A DNA stretch of 64,000 nt, from positions 8,256,001 to 8,320,000 of the forward strand of contig JAYKKI010000061.1 of assembly GCA_039881145.1 (NCBI GenBank). Direction: 5' to 3'. Numbering within the stretch: the first letter of the stretch is position 1; each line of letters begins with the position of its first letter. The notes under the pieces were generated by a model. It worked only from the letters and a program-made list of their open reading frames with translations. It was not told where the DNA came from and did no database searches. The position numbers and the translations under genes are program-made. The DNA comes from Druceiella hillmani. Its lineage: Eukaryota; Arthropoda; Insecta; Lepidoptera; Hepialidae. Shown in pieces: positions 38,221-51,227 of this stretch.

Positions 38221-38326
38221 AATTGCCAATTTAAAAAGATATTCCAAAAAATATATGGAAATGCAACATCCACCCAGGTGTTATATTTTCATATATTTTT
38301 TGTAATATCTTTTTAAATTGGCAATT
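38221..38326. repeat. 48-bp-arm hairpin (foldback)
   Basis: Arms 38221-38268 and 38279-38326 are reverse complements at 44 of 48 positions, starting with an unbroken 23-bp stretch, around a 10-nt loop. The form suits a short foldback MITE or a long hairpin transcript. Confidence 0.85.
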
Positions 38327-38639
38327 AAAAATTGTAAACATTTGTTTTTGTATTCTTCGTAACAAACACTTCCAAATGATATCCCACATCACATATAAAA
38401 TTTAAAAATACAAGGTTAACTTATCTCCTCTTTAATTCTTGCATAAATAATTAAAAAAAGATAGCAAATACATAAATGTGTGCATTAATAAAATGTATTA
38501 TTATGCCAAATTTCAAGTTTCTTCGTCACAGTCTCTAACAAAAACTACTGTCAATACGGAAAAACGTAAATAAATTGCCTATCATATATTTAAAAGGCGT
38601 AAAAATGTGGTGGAAATTTCAACAATTATTCATCTAGAA

Positions 38640-39095
38640 TTATCGCTATAGTTTTTCTATAACATTTGCATAGGCTTTTAAAACCCATAGATAACCCTTT
38701 CGTAATTTTAGGTTGTGTAGTTTCAGAAATAAGGGAGGAAACATATTTTTCCGTACATCTCCGAAGATATAATACCCAAAATTATGAAAAAATATTTTTG
38801 AGTACCTTATAACTAGCCCTTTCAAACGATGCCCCACACTAAACACGAAATTAAAAATAAATTCAAGTACTTAATGCGCCCCCTCCAAAATTCCCAACTG
38901 AATATTTTTGCCTTTTAGCTACTGAGTTTATGTGTGTTAACACTATTTATTACTGTGCTTAATTTTAAGTTTCTATGTCAAGCGCTTTCTGATAGGCGGA
39001 CAAGCGGACAAGGAAAAGCGGACGGACGAACCGACACGTGAGTGATCTTATAAGGGTTCGTTTTTCCTTTTGAGGTACGAACTCTAAAAACTGTC
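38640..39095 (+). repeat. Dispersed repeat with terminal hairpin (family C)
   Basis: About 450 bp ending with GGCGGACAAGCGGACAAGG, GACACGTGAGTGATCTTATA and a terminal foldback GGGTTCG..CGAACTC. Related ends occur at 46210-46320 (+) and 59540-59640 (-), so it is a dispersed family in this genome. Non-coding; the class is not determined. Confidence 0.65.
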
Positions 39096-39099
39096 AGGA

Positions 39100-40840
39100 G
39101 TGCAATTAAAACTTATGTGAATAGTATTCCTTACCACTACACAGACACATATGGACATCTGTACAAAAGGGATCTCCGTACCGGCTGAGTGTGGTGCATG
39201 CATAACTTTTGATTCCGCAGTGTTTCGTGTAAACCATAAATTAAAAAAACAAAAGGAGTGCAATTTTTTATGAATATTAGTATGAAAAATTTATATCAAT
39301 CTCTATTTTTCCATCATTATTACTTTGGTAATACGACTTGCACGTCACCATAACTTTTACTCAATATGACGTTCACTAATTATTTCCAATCTTTCACAGG
39401 TTTTTATGATTGATTATAAGTGAGTTCGTAGCACAAATGTTTTGGGAATTTTGTTAGAAAAGATTACAATTAAATAAATCATATACTGTTTAAATCTTAT
39501 TTTAGCAAGCTTTCCCCTGATGCTCAATGCCCTTCACGAAGGGACTTGAGGAATTTAGAAAAAAATTCTTTCGTTCCCTCTCTCATTCCTCAAAATTATT
39601 CTCCAATCCTTCTATTTCTAGAAATTACACATTTTTCATACCAAATCATCCCCGAAAAAATGCATTTTCTCTAGTTTAGATATGAATATTCAAAATATCC
39701 AAATTGGGTGCATCTCGCGACACCGCATTGATCAATGCAAATGGACGAAAACAAATCAGCGCTGCAGAATATCGGTGCGCGCTCTAGCTGGGTGAATTTT
39801 AATTAAAGAATGAAGATTAATTAATGAATGATTCGTAAAAGTATGATTAAAAGCAATTCTCACCATAATAAAAAGTAATCACTCGTACAACCAACCATAC
39901 CAGTTTCAGAATCCGAAGGACCCAAATGAGTACAGTAATATTGCAATTCATTAATTTTTTAATATTAAATTTAACTTTTGTTTCAAAACTGCCGAATGCA
40001 ATGTTTCACATCTACTACGAATTAAAAAAATAAACAAGCTATAATAAACTCGTTATATATCCAGAGACGTAAATACATTATAATTCATTAGAAATTGATC
40101 AGTCAAATATTCTCTTTACAAGAACGCAATTAGGAACTTCAATGTAAATTAGTTTGTGACGGCAGAATGGCGAATAGTTTATGTTCATAAAATGAAAATG
40201 TTTATAAAATAAAAAAAACAAAGTGATAAGACAAGTAACTCTAATAATATTCTAAATAAATACTCCATAATTTTTTTAAACCTAAAACAATAACTATCTC
40301 TGGAGAACTTCCCAAGATGCGGGTTACTCCATTCATTCATACAAATCGTCCACGTTTTATAGAACGTACGATTAGATAACTCGCCTTTGATTTTCTCGAA
40401 TTAATACTCATTTCAGTCAACCACACCATCTACATCACGCTGCAGGTACCGACACTGAGCAACGCTCCTATTGACCGATGAAAAACTCTCACCTCTTATC
40501 CAATTTAGAAAAAATTCCTAAAAAAAATCCAATCATTTTAATGAGAATCCTTCAAAACTTGCTAAATTATTTCATTTAGCAAAAATCTACACTACATTAC
40601 ATCTACACTACATTGCATTCCAACATTGAAACATCCATTTGAGTTACAGAAATTACATATTTAACGAGCGACACGTATTTTATGTTGGAGGTTCGACGGT
40701 TACGATTCAGGTGTCCTCTATCGACTATATTTCCTGTTAATCTAACATCTCAGTTTTCAAGTCTATATTGCGTATTTCGATGACCGGAAAACAATAGATC
40801 GCGTCATTAATGATATTCTATTAAGTCACCTTGGTAACGA
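39100..40840. other. Non-coding stretch
   Basis: No gene recognised before the left edge of block A'. A short tandem repeat (CTACACTACATT) lies near 40590. Confidence 0.4.
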
Positions 40841-43800
40841 CGGATTCTCTCCTCCACTCTTACGTTTCTTCTCTTCAAATCAGACGGACAGAGAGCAGTA
40901 TTACTTTCTGTCAAAGTGACAAAATGGATAATTTTGTTTCTGAACTTTCACACGATTACGAATGAGCCAGAATTCTAATCTCGGGTCTTTCACTCTTCGC
41001 TATGTTAGTAAATAATACGGTTAATACGGTTAAGGTAGCGCATTGCCTACTCTTCGCGGATGATGCAAAAGTTTTTTTTTAATTATTAGATGTAATTATT
41101 TAAAACAGCAAAATTCAAGCAATTTCTCTGTAGTGGAGTATGGTCGGGCGCGCGCTCCTCCCAAGTATGAATACATTACTGACGGGAATGTCTTTAGTGA
41201 CGTAAGGAGATAATCAATCTTGGAATAAATTCAACACGCACTTAACTTTTTGTTTTAACTTTCCGTCGCGTCCAAAGCCGTCAGCACAATAATTTTAGAA
41301 AACAGCACTTGGTAGTGTATATAAAATGTATTGTAAATCTTAAGGCATGTAATATTCATAACTTAATTTTTTGTATTTATTACATAGTTTTTAGATTTTA
41401 TTGCATCTGAATCCCGGAAATAACAATACACTGTACATTTAACATGACTGATGTGTAGCAAGAGCCCCAATAGTTAATGACTCAATAATTAATTTTATTT
41501 TTAAAAAAAAAAATAAATATTTTATAATTACTCTATATATGTATACATATCTATATGATTGTGATTAGAAATAGAGGAGTAGGAGAAATAAAAACAATGA
41601 ACAGTATTTTTCCCAAAAATTATAAATGTCTAGAACTTAATTTTATTTTCCCTATCATATATTTAAGATATTCAATCGGATTGAATTATTTCAAATTTCT
41701 CGACTTACAAACTTCGAAGATATGAAAAAATAGCTTTTTCCAAATTTTCATTTTTAGCTCAATTAATCTTGTCTCACTTTCAAATTTCAATCCCTAATTT
41801 AGGACCCCATTTTAAAATGAATATAAATATTTTCAATTTTTTTCGTATAGTATTCGCATATTAATCAACCGCCATTCTAAATTGATGACATTTTAAGTGA
41901 TGCGCCCTACATTGATAATTTTGAACTAAAAACTAAGATGTAGTTTAATACTCTGTATTGAATATTTCGACAATTTAAATTGTTTATTGTATCGGTGAAT
42001 ACAATCATATCTCAATTTCAAACATTGATGCTGTAATTGTCAACGTACTGAATATTTTTTTGTTAATATTTTAATTAGATTGCTGAAAACTATTCAGCTA
42101 AATGCCGAATAAACATTTTGACTATAATTTTAATTATTATGTACGAGTGAATTATATTTGTTATGCAAATATATCTCAATGGCAATATTTTGATATTTAA
42201 TAGGGTTATTTATGGCAATCAAAAAATTAATTAAAACGGTACGAAATATCTTCCGTTATACCGTGCCATCGATACTTTTGTTCTTTTTTTTACTTAGGGA
42301 TTTTTAGTTTTCTTTTCTTATTGGAGTATCATTAAAAGTAAAATTTTTAGCATGTTTTGACAAAACAAAACATAATTATTTATGAAAAATCGTGGCAATT
42401 CTAGCAAACAAGTCTCTCAGGTCACACATACATGAGCATTTCGAATTGGGAAAGAGGGTGACCGTTTTTATTCAGAAAATTCAGTATTGAAGAAATATTT
42501 ATATCATGTAAATATTCTATTTATTTTTACGATTTGACGATACAATAATAAAAAAAACATGGAATTATTACAAGAAACTGAGGATAGTTAAAGTAGGAGA
42601 AATTATTATATTGGCATTTCTTTTACTCAACTGGATACGGTATTATTTAAATGCTGATACACGACGTCATATTGCCCCTCTCTCCTTGATAACCTTTAAC
42701 AGTGAGCTTTCTTATAAAATATACTCGATTGATTCTTCTTTCTTCTTCTTCTGTCCTCTCCATAGATTCTTCCATCCGCGCTGCCGAGTTCTATTCCACT
42801 GTTAATTTAAATTATAATCACATGGCAATTTTTCTTTTCTAATGTTTCATACCTCAATAAAGAAGGAACCTTTAAAGGATCACTTCCCTGCCGTCTACCG
42901 GTGAGTCAAAACCCTTTTTCTCAGGAACGCGTGGAGGTATCATGTTGAATTTAATATCATAGTCTTAGGTCTAATTTCCTTAGAGCTGTAAAACAATCCA
43001 ACTTCTAAGTCAAGGCAATCAAGAAGAAATCTAAAAATAAAACTATTTATGCTGCATATTTTGACATTGCATTGACATGACATTTTATATTCGACTAGCA
43101 AATAAATCAAAACCTATGCGGTATTTCTCGTCGACCTAGAATCATGAAATGTGGCAAGAAACAAGGTCTCAATGCACAAGTAAAGAAAAAAATATAAAAA
43201 TCGTTAATTAGTAGTTACATAAAAGAATTACTTTTTGTTAAATATGCGTCTGTGAACGATACAGTGGTATTTTCGTTATAAAAATTAAGAATTTATAAAT
43301 AGTTTAATAAGAATATTACGGAAAATTAAATATTTATAAATATTTAAATGTGTACGGAGCCCACGTAGTCCGAGTTCCACCAGTGTTTGACATGTTTTTT
43401 ATGCTAAACGAACATTTATTAAACTGGTGATTTGGACAAACTTTATGCATATAGTGGCTTCAATTATTTTTATTTATAAAATAAAATTTACTAGCCAGTG
43501 TTTAAATCAACATTAAAATAGACACATGTGAGTTTCTCCTGAAAACCAAACATTAGAACATATTTTGATAAATAAAATATCGATATGTTGTTTATGTGGT
43601 GTAAAATACTATAGAGTGTAAAGATTATATCGATATCTTATTTATCAAAGCGTAGTAAATAAAGTAAAAGCTATATATTAGACATACAATTCGATAGAAT
43701 AATATGCCAAAAAGAACAAACTTACATATTTGGTTAGTACATCTCATAAGGTACTATATATGAACTTGTCATAAAAACAACAAAGAAAACTAAAAAGACC

Positions 43801-44864
43801 CATATCTACCATATCCCAGATCGACCATATTCCCAATAGCAATTTATTTAGGTGCGTGTATGTAAATACACATTTATCTATATGTTATACTCGGTGAGTT
43901 TGTTTCCTAAAATAAACGGAACAATTTGACTAGATGACATAACTTGGAATCCAATATGGCAGACACCGGAATATTTAATAAGATGTCTGAATCGGCATTC
44001 TCATATAGACACAACGGGTTGACGGATTATCGTTTGTGATAAGTCAGTTGGATTAATTTTAATCATATTAAGGGAAAAATTATTGACCACAAGATACATC
44101 AAATAGAAGTAGAAATGACATAATTTCCCACAGGAATACAGTACTTTGACTTATATTTATTGTCTAATAAAGGGAATGTGTATCATTCATAACAAAACAC
44201 AACTAAGCAGCAGAACAGGAGGGAACAATTTTGTTATCTAATTTCTTTAAGCATTATTTAAAATGTCGTTAAAATATCTGATCATGTCAGTACACCATTA
44301 TTAAAGAACTGATATTAAACTTGATTATTATAGTTGCGCGGTCGGATTCTTGTTCTTTTTAATAATCATTTTATTTTTATGTAGGAGTGTTCAAATATTT
44401 GTTATTTTTTGCTATTAATTACAACAGACAAAAATTCATTTGTTATACCTATGTGTATGCTTAACTTCAAAATTTTGCGTATGATTTGTATATATATACA
44501 TGATAAAACGTAACAAGAGGTTAATTGGAATGTAAAGTTAATTCGATACAATCACTGTGTCACTCGAAGCAATACATAAATATTAGCTTGTCCGATTGTC
44601 CGATTTTTTTGCGAATTTATAAATTTTTGCTAATTTAATTATTTGTTAATAATATTGCCGATGTACTGCTGCGATGTTATTAAATATTTTCAATATATTT
44701 ATATATTCTTCAAATAATTCAGTTATTAACAGAAGTTGAAAGGACCTCGCCTAAAACAGCCATTTCTATAAAAAAAATATAAACAATACCCGTTTGGATA
44801 TTTGTTCAATATAATTTGATGTTTCAAAAAGAAGTTAGACTAAATATATAACAACAATAAAACC

Positions 44865-44867
<3 letters not shown>

Positions 44868-44915
<48 letters not shown>

Positions 44916-44922
44916 CGAGAGA
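44868..44922. repeat. Compound (TA)n(GA)n microsatellite
   Basis: A TA run passes into a GA run at about 44896. Absent from the matching part of block A. Confidence 0.95.
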
Positions 44923-45039
44923 TTATATTATTAAACATTCGCAAATACAGTGTTTATAGAAAGCAATAGACAGAGGGACAATATGTGATTAAAATAGGGT
45001 TTTCTTTTCTTAAACTACGAAACTAAAGTAAAGAAAGAA

Positions 45040-45045
45040 TTTATT
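45040..45045 (-). terminator. Candidate poly(A) signal of lysozyme gene 2
   Basis: First clear minus-strand AATAAA downstream of the gene 2 stop, about 270 nt away. The closer signal used in gene 1 is not conserved here. Confidence 0.35.
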
Positions 45046-45310
45046 TGTGATTGAAAATTAATGTCATGGAGAGTCTTGGTGTCCGTATCTATAAAACCCA
45101 AAACCACATAGTGACATAATCGCGTGAAACACATATCTCTGCAGAAAATATAAATTGTGGAATATTAAAAATAAAACAAAATGGCAGTCACTTGTTGACT
45201 AACATAATTTACTGCTATGATTATTATAAATAAACCATTAAAATTAATGTATCGTAAGCTCGAATACTTCGTAAGCTCTGGACATCATATAATTTGGTCC
45301 TCATAAATTC

Positions 45311-48302
45311 CTAAATCCCACAGCCGGATAAGTTTGGAAGATTCGATTGGCACTTATTCTTCCAGCCGTACCAGGCATTGAACTTGTGACGCTTGTAGAT
45401 GAGCTTGGCGCAGCGGGATGCAATCGTGATATCATCCTTAAGCAGATCTGGAACGAAAGAGGAGGAAAAATTGATAAAACAATATAATTAAATTCATAAA
45501 AATTGACTGCAAACTGACCCAGTTATTCTGGGTGAACACCCAGTAGAACTGGCACTTTGCAGAAGATCTGTGAAGCAGTTAATAAATAAAAAAAATTTAA
45601 ACTAGATACTACCGCCAAACTGAATTAATCGACATACAGTACTTTATATAGGCTAATTTTCAAGTTTGCTTCAGATAAATAACACACAAGTGTCAGAATC
45701 GTAACACGTTATCGATAACAATAGAATTAAATTTAATTATTTAGTAATTCAGTATTTAGTAGTCGAAAATGCAAATGATAAAAATATAATAATAAGTGAC
45801 AACAGCAATGGATATATTTTGCAATCTTGAAAAAACCTGTCAAATACGAGTAGAGTTTCCATAAAGTATTTGTAAATATTTACTTTTCACTACGTAAATT
45901 TATTGCCTACTACATCTTTCACGCGCGTAAAGACATGGTGATTATTGGCAAAATTATGACTTCTAGATTCTTTGCTGTAGTTTCTTATAAGCTTAGCGTG
46001 GACTTCTGAAAACTCATTGTTTTCAGAAGTCCACGCTAAGAAATTGAGATAGGGACACATATGTTTGCATACCTTTCAATATATCTCTCAAGATGGAAAC
46101 CTAAAATTATGAAATTAATTTATATCCCACTAAAATTCCCATACGAATATTTTTTAATATTAACTGTTGTGGTACGTGCAGGTTAAATGTTTTATTACTA
46201 TGAATTGCAATTTTCTACATCAAGCGGTTTCTGAGAAAAACGCCAGTGACAGACGGACAAACAGACACGCGAGTGATCTATAAGAGTTGGTTTTCTTTTT
46301 GTAGTACGGAACCATAAAAAGGCGATTAACAATTTTTGAAATTTATAGCAACTCTTGTGAAACATGATCGGAATACTTCTATCCCGTAATCACAGCGAAC
46401 ACAAGTATTTTACAACATAGTTTAAAGTATATTAATGAATCGAATTATATTGCTGAATAATTCATACATGAAAAAATAATTGACATTATTATAGATACGA
46501 GAGATGGTGACAACTTTTGCAGATTGAAGAACTCAGAGGTCATTTTAAGTTTCTTCGTTCTACATTCATCTTACAGCTTCTATCATCAATTACTCACCGG
46601 AACACTTGACGTTGCAATCTTTGCCTGCACTTTCATGCTTGCACCAGTAGCCATCGTTAATCTGGAATAAACCGTAATCCGTGGAGCCGTTTCTATTCCT
46701 GTTGGTCGCCTTCGTATTACGGGAACTCTCTGATTCCACCAGACAGACCCCTAGGAAAAGACAAAAACGTCACTAGGCAAATGGCAAGAGAGACGATTAT
46801 TTGAAAGACGTTTAATTAAATAAGTATTAAATGTGAATAGGAAATATAAAATTCTTTTACAATAAAAATAACTATTACTTGTTAAATTGTGTCAATAATT
46901 TTAATCAATATAGAAATTACATTCTTAATTTGTGTTTCTAATATTTTGTTATATTTGCTAACCACACAATTTGTACTCACTAATATTGATTATTCATTAA
47001 GTAGAGTTTCTCTCAAAAAACAACATTTATTAAGAAAATTTTCATTATTACGATATTCTTTAAAATATTTTTTCAAGCCTTTGAAACACAAATTTACAGA
47101 CTCTACGTCAAATCGTTCTAAAGTTACGATTTTGAAAGTATAGGGTAGAGGTACGTGTTTCCCTGAATGTATACAAATTGATTATCCAAATGACCTGAAT
47201 TAAAAAAAAATGAAAAATAATAAAGAAATGAGATTTGGGAAACCGAGCAGTTAATTTATTTTACAGCCGCCTTCAAGGGATTTTCAGAAGGTCCATTTGA
47301 ATTTATTGTTAGGGCATTACTTTCATTTATACAATAATATATAAATTTTAACCAAATATCCTTAACCAACTTTCTTTCTTCTAAACATAAGTCGAAAGGT
47401 AAAATTTACTACGAAATTTCCACTTAACTAAAACAAAGTACCATTATATATAGTTTTTACAAATTTTTGTGATAACTCAATATATACAAAAATAGAAAGA
47501 ATTTACTGGCTCAAATGAAATACAAAATAAAATCAACTTTTGCTCTCAACCTATGTCACTTTCACTTCAATTCGTCATTTTACAATTTTACTTTTACCAA
47601 TTAATATAGTAACTTTTTTAATGGCCACTTTATTTTCATGTATAGTTACTTTCATTTTTCTTCTTGAAATGGTGAAAAGTTTGAACTAAATAAAGTTTAA
47701 AGTGAATAAAAGAAAATTTGAGTACATCCACGCTCTTGACCATATTCTTGTAATAATACATCGCCAATAAAGTAAATGAGGATATGCTTTCTAATCATGA
47801 TCATTCCATAATAACAGTAATCTTCTCCATAACTCTCACTCGATCTATTTTTCATTTAGAAAATATAAATAACCCGATTTTTCAATATCACAGATATTAA
47901 GATTTGCAAAATTTATTAACGAAACTGATAGACAAATATACAGACTGCAAACCCGCTTATATACCTACATTGCAACATTATTTTTTAGAATATCTAAAAT
48001 TTCCAACAGAGTTCAGACAAACGGCAAAAAAATGGAATTAACTGAACGGGTTAGTATATAAAAAGGTTTTATTTCTCTTTATTTAACCTCACTATCCATT
48101 ACCACAATTTTACAAAATTTTAGATTATTGTTACAAGTACTGAATATATATTAGATAACTTACAGTCCCTGAGTTGACTTTTTGGGAAACCTTGCTTCTT
48201 CAGCTCCTTTGCCAATCCGCACCTCGTGAATTTTTTACCCTCAACTGCGACTGCAGCCAGCAGGATGCCGACAACTACAAGAGTCTTGAGTGTGAGCACC
48301 AT
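45311..48302 (-). CDS. c-type lysozyme, gene 2 (three coding exons)
   Basis: Paralogue of the gene at 19418-22211 with the same structure. Coding exons are 48302-48164, 46750-46598 and 45447-45311, with GT-AG introns (donors GTAAGT and GTGAGT; acceptors TCCTAG and TTCCAG). The product is again 142 residues with a 22-residue signal peptide and a 120-residue mature enzyme. Glu54 (CLVESES) and Asp71 (STDYGLF) and all eight cysteines are kept. By eye it differs from copy 1 at 11 positions: V13I, T24K, Q32K, N42S, A53S, K66R, G to E in KHxSAG, Q to K in DLLxDD, T to I, D to N in PxLSGCG, and the last V to I. The net effect is about three more positive charges. Nothing suggests it is inactive. Intron 3 carries a family C repeat and intron 1 a Helitron pair. 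Confidence 0.95.
45900..46320 (+). repeat. Family C dispersed repeat in lysozyme 2 intron 3
   Basis: Shares AATTTTCTACATCAAGCGGT.., the GACAGACGGACAAACAGACA section, GCGAGTGATCTATAAGAG and the terminal foldback with the copy at 38640-39095. Gene 1 intron 3 lacks it, which explains why intron 3 is about 475 bp longer here. Confidence 0.6.
45992..46040. repeat. Perfect 22-bp hairpin in intron 3 of lysozyme 2
   Basis: The 22-nt arm at 45992-46013 (starting CTTAGCGTGGAC) is followed by a 5-nt loop TCATT and its exact reverse complement at 46019-46040. It is not seen in the related repeat at 38.6-39.1 kb. Confidence 0.93.
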
Positions 48303-48313
48303 TTTCAAATAAT
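48164..48313 (-). other. Lysozyme gene 2, exon 2 (leader plus signal-peptide exon)
   Basis: The acceptor TTTCAG lies just above 48313/48314. A leader of about 12 nt precedes the ATG at 48302, and the exon ends inside the RDW Trp codon at a GTAAGT donor. This is the same plan as gene 1. Confidence 0.85.
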
Positions 48314-49070
48314 CCTGAAAATATATCAATTTAAACCCCAAACTATATCTAATATAAACGAGATTCTTAAAAAAATATCTGTGAGATGATCTTCGCCTGA
48401 TTTTAATTAATGTTTTTGCCTCTTCGGAGTATCTATTAAAAAAAAATTTTTAAAAAAATGAAATATCTGTAACTACATTATGAAACGAAAAAAGACATCA
48501 TAGTAAATGAACATGTATTCTATTTTTAAAATATCGAGAACTGTTCATAAGAAATAATAACAACAAAAATGTAATGAATATTTCGCAACTTTTTAAAAAC
48601 GATTCCAAAATGTTCCATGTCATGTTTTGTTAAACGTGCAGCCTTTGTCTTGGTTAATTAAAAATCAACTATTAACTGACAAATTTCATATATGACATGA
48701 AAGAATATATATTAAAGACAACGTGTTCAAAAAAATATATTGCGTCTCGCGATTATTTATTATAATAAATCAATTTGAAAAATGACTAGAGAAAAATATC
48801 CTTCAATTTATATATTCCTACCTATTTTTCACGAATTTCACAAAGAATGTATTATTAAACATTACACACTGAATACACACAAAAGATTAAACGTGAATTA
48901 ATGAAATTTAATAACTTAAAAATAAATATTTCGAATTCATTAAAAAAGTAATAAATTACGACGGTTAAATAATACCTATGATACCTTTTTTCTTTTTTTG
49001 AATATTATTAACTATCAACTTTTTCATTTATTATAAAATTTCCAGCAACACAATTATTGTGATTTATTTT

Positions 49071-49071
49071 T

Positions 49072-49124
<53 letters not shown>

Positions 49125-49143
49125 ATCATCATCATCATCATCA
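49071..49143. repeat. (TCA)n microsatellite abutting Helitron ends
   Basis: About 24 TCA/ATC triplets with one ATAT interruption, running straight into the TCATATATATT terminus of the Helitron. The third Helitron copy also has TCATCAT at its 5' edge, so the array may have grown from the element's own terminus. Confidence 0.9.
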
Positions 49144-49556
49144 TCATATATATTAATACGCTAAGGTTTTAAGATGTTACACTCCCTTTTTAGAAAAAAC
49201 CTCACAACTAATCCACATAAATTATATATCATTTTATAGATAATTGCTTGCTCTACCGGCATCCACAACTAAAAAATTTATTATTGCTATTGTTTTTGCA
49301 ATTTAATTAATTATTAAAATTATATACACAAAACAGCAATGCTGCCATCTAACGGCTCAATGTCAATATGATTGACGGTCGGTAAAATTTTTGTTTAATT
49401 TCAAATGCACTCACGTATAAATAAAGTGGCGCTTTAGCTCAATGCTTTTGATACTTGCGCCTCTATATATCAATTTTAGTAAAATATTTGTTTGATCTGT
49501 CATCTGAGCTTCATAATGGAATAAATAATGCGAAGACTTCGCACGGGTCACGCTAG
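49144..49556 (+). mobile_element. Non-autonomous Helitron, copy 1 (inside intron 1 of lysozyme 2)
   Basis: A 413-bp element running from TCATATATATTAATACG to CTAG. The 3' end has the hairpin GTGCGAAGACTTCGCAC about 10 bp before CTAG, the classic Helitron terminus. The flanking bases are A before TC and T after CTAG. Non-coding. Confidence 0.9.
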
Positions 49557-49932
49557 TATATATTAATACGCTAAGGTTAAGATGTTACACTCCCTTTTTA
49601 GAAAAAACCTCACAACTAATCCACATAAATTATATATCATTTTATAGATAATTGCTTGCTCTACCGGCATCCATAACTAAAAAATGTATTATTGCTATTG
49701 TTTTTGCAAATTAATTAATTATTAAAATTATATACACAAAACAGCAATGCTGCCATCTAACGGCTCAACGTCAATATGATTGACGGTCGGTAAAATTTTT
49801 GTTTAATTTCAAATCCACTCACGTATAAATAAAGTGGCGCTTTAGCTCAATGCTTTTGATACTTGCGCCTCTATATGTCAATTTTATTAAAATAGAATAA
49901 ATAATGCGAAGACTTCGCACGGGTCACGCTAG
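49557..49932 (+). mobile_element. Non-autonomous Helitron, copy 2 (host of copy 1)
   Basis: Starts TATATATTAATACG directly after the CTAG of copy 1 and ends with the same hairpin and CTAG, followed by T. Its missing first three bases, TCA, are found just before copy 1 (49141-49143), so copy 1 appears inserted at the A^T dinucleotide inside the 5' end of copy 2. It also lacks a short stretch (about 30 bp before the hairpin) present in the other copies. Confidence 0.87.
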
Positions 49933-51227
49933 TAATATAAATTCATTATTCATCGTATATGACATGAAAAAATATACATTAAAAATTATATATTTAACAA
50001 AAATTATTTCCACAACATTTATTTGAAAAATAATTTCTATTGAAATGCACATTGCATTTAAAAAAAAATTAGAGTCAGTTGCTATTCTACGTAAAATTAA
50101 ACAGTAATTGATATGTAAAAGAACAATCCCAAAGGGTCCAAAAATTGAATGATCAAAAAGAATCAATTACATATTACATATTAATACGTAAAATGAAAAA
50201 AAAAGAACGAAAAGTCCAAAACTGAGTAAGCAAAATGATTACACACACACGCAGATACACTCGAAAATATATAAGGACTATAAGATTGTACCAAATATAA
50301 ACCACACACAAAGAAACTTTATTGTCTTTTGAATGTAAAATGTGTATATTGTTAAAAATGGAAGGTTAAGAAACATTTAACGTCTGATAATTTAATTAAT
50401 TTATGTTTTTAATGTAAATACTTAATCGTTTATAAGAAATTGTACTCATAATGTTGTAATAAATGCTTAGTGATGACTGAAAAAGTGAAATAATTTAAAA
50501 AAAATACTTAAGCTTATTCCCGCGCAAGCAAAATCATCCAGACATGCAATTTTTCAAATTGATTTTTATTTTAATAAATAATCGCGAGACGTCGTATATT
50601 TGTATGAAATACATCTTTTTTAATGTTTGTTCTTTCGCATCATATCAAAACAATTTTCAAAATATCCTTAGTCCTAAACTGCGTTCAAACCTAAATTAGA
50701 CTAAATAAGATTGTCATACCCTCTTTTAAATATAATGAAAAGCTATGACTATTTCTCATTCTTCAAATTCTACTGCAAGTTACAAATACATGACCATTCT
50801 TATCTTTAATCCGAATTATCAACCTTAATTGCGCATGATCTTGAACTTTATTCTGAACCCCATTACTGTATGTTTCCAAATATGATGTAAAAAGAGCCTT
50901 TCATTGCACACGGTACTTCAATATCGGAAAATTTACGCTCCGATGACATCAAAAGGCATCATCCGTGAACGCATACATGATACAGGTTAAATGAAACGAA
51001 ATCGTCATATAGGGTTGTGAGTTAGTTGATTCGTAAAAGCGAAACAACCAAACTCACATTCATGCACTACAAAATTTGACTAAACCCAACCATTTACTAC
51101 ACAGACTGAAGTATTCTTTTCTGAATTTCTTTCCCTTCTATAGAAAATATTTTAACCAACAATAAATTTTGCAACAAACAACGACATTTAAAATAAGTAA
51201 TGCGCAATCACATTTGAAATAACTCAC

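Noticed and set aside
49071..49147. CRISPR-like regular triplet array
   Set aside because: Simple (TCA)n microsatellite with no spacers, in a eukaryotic genome.
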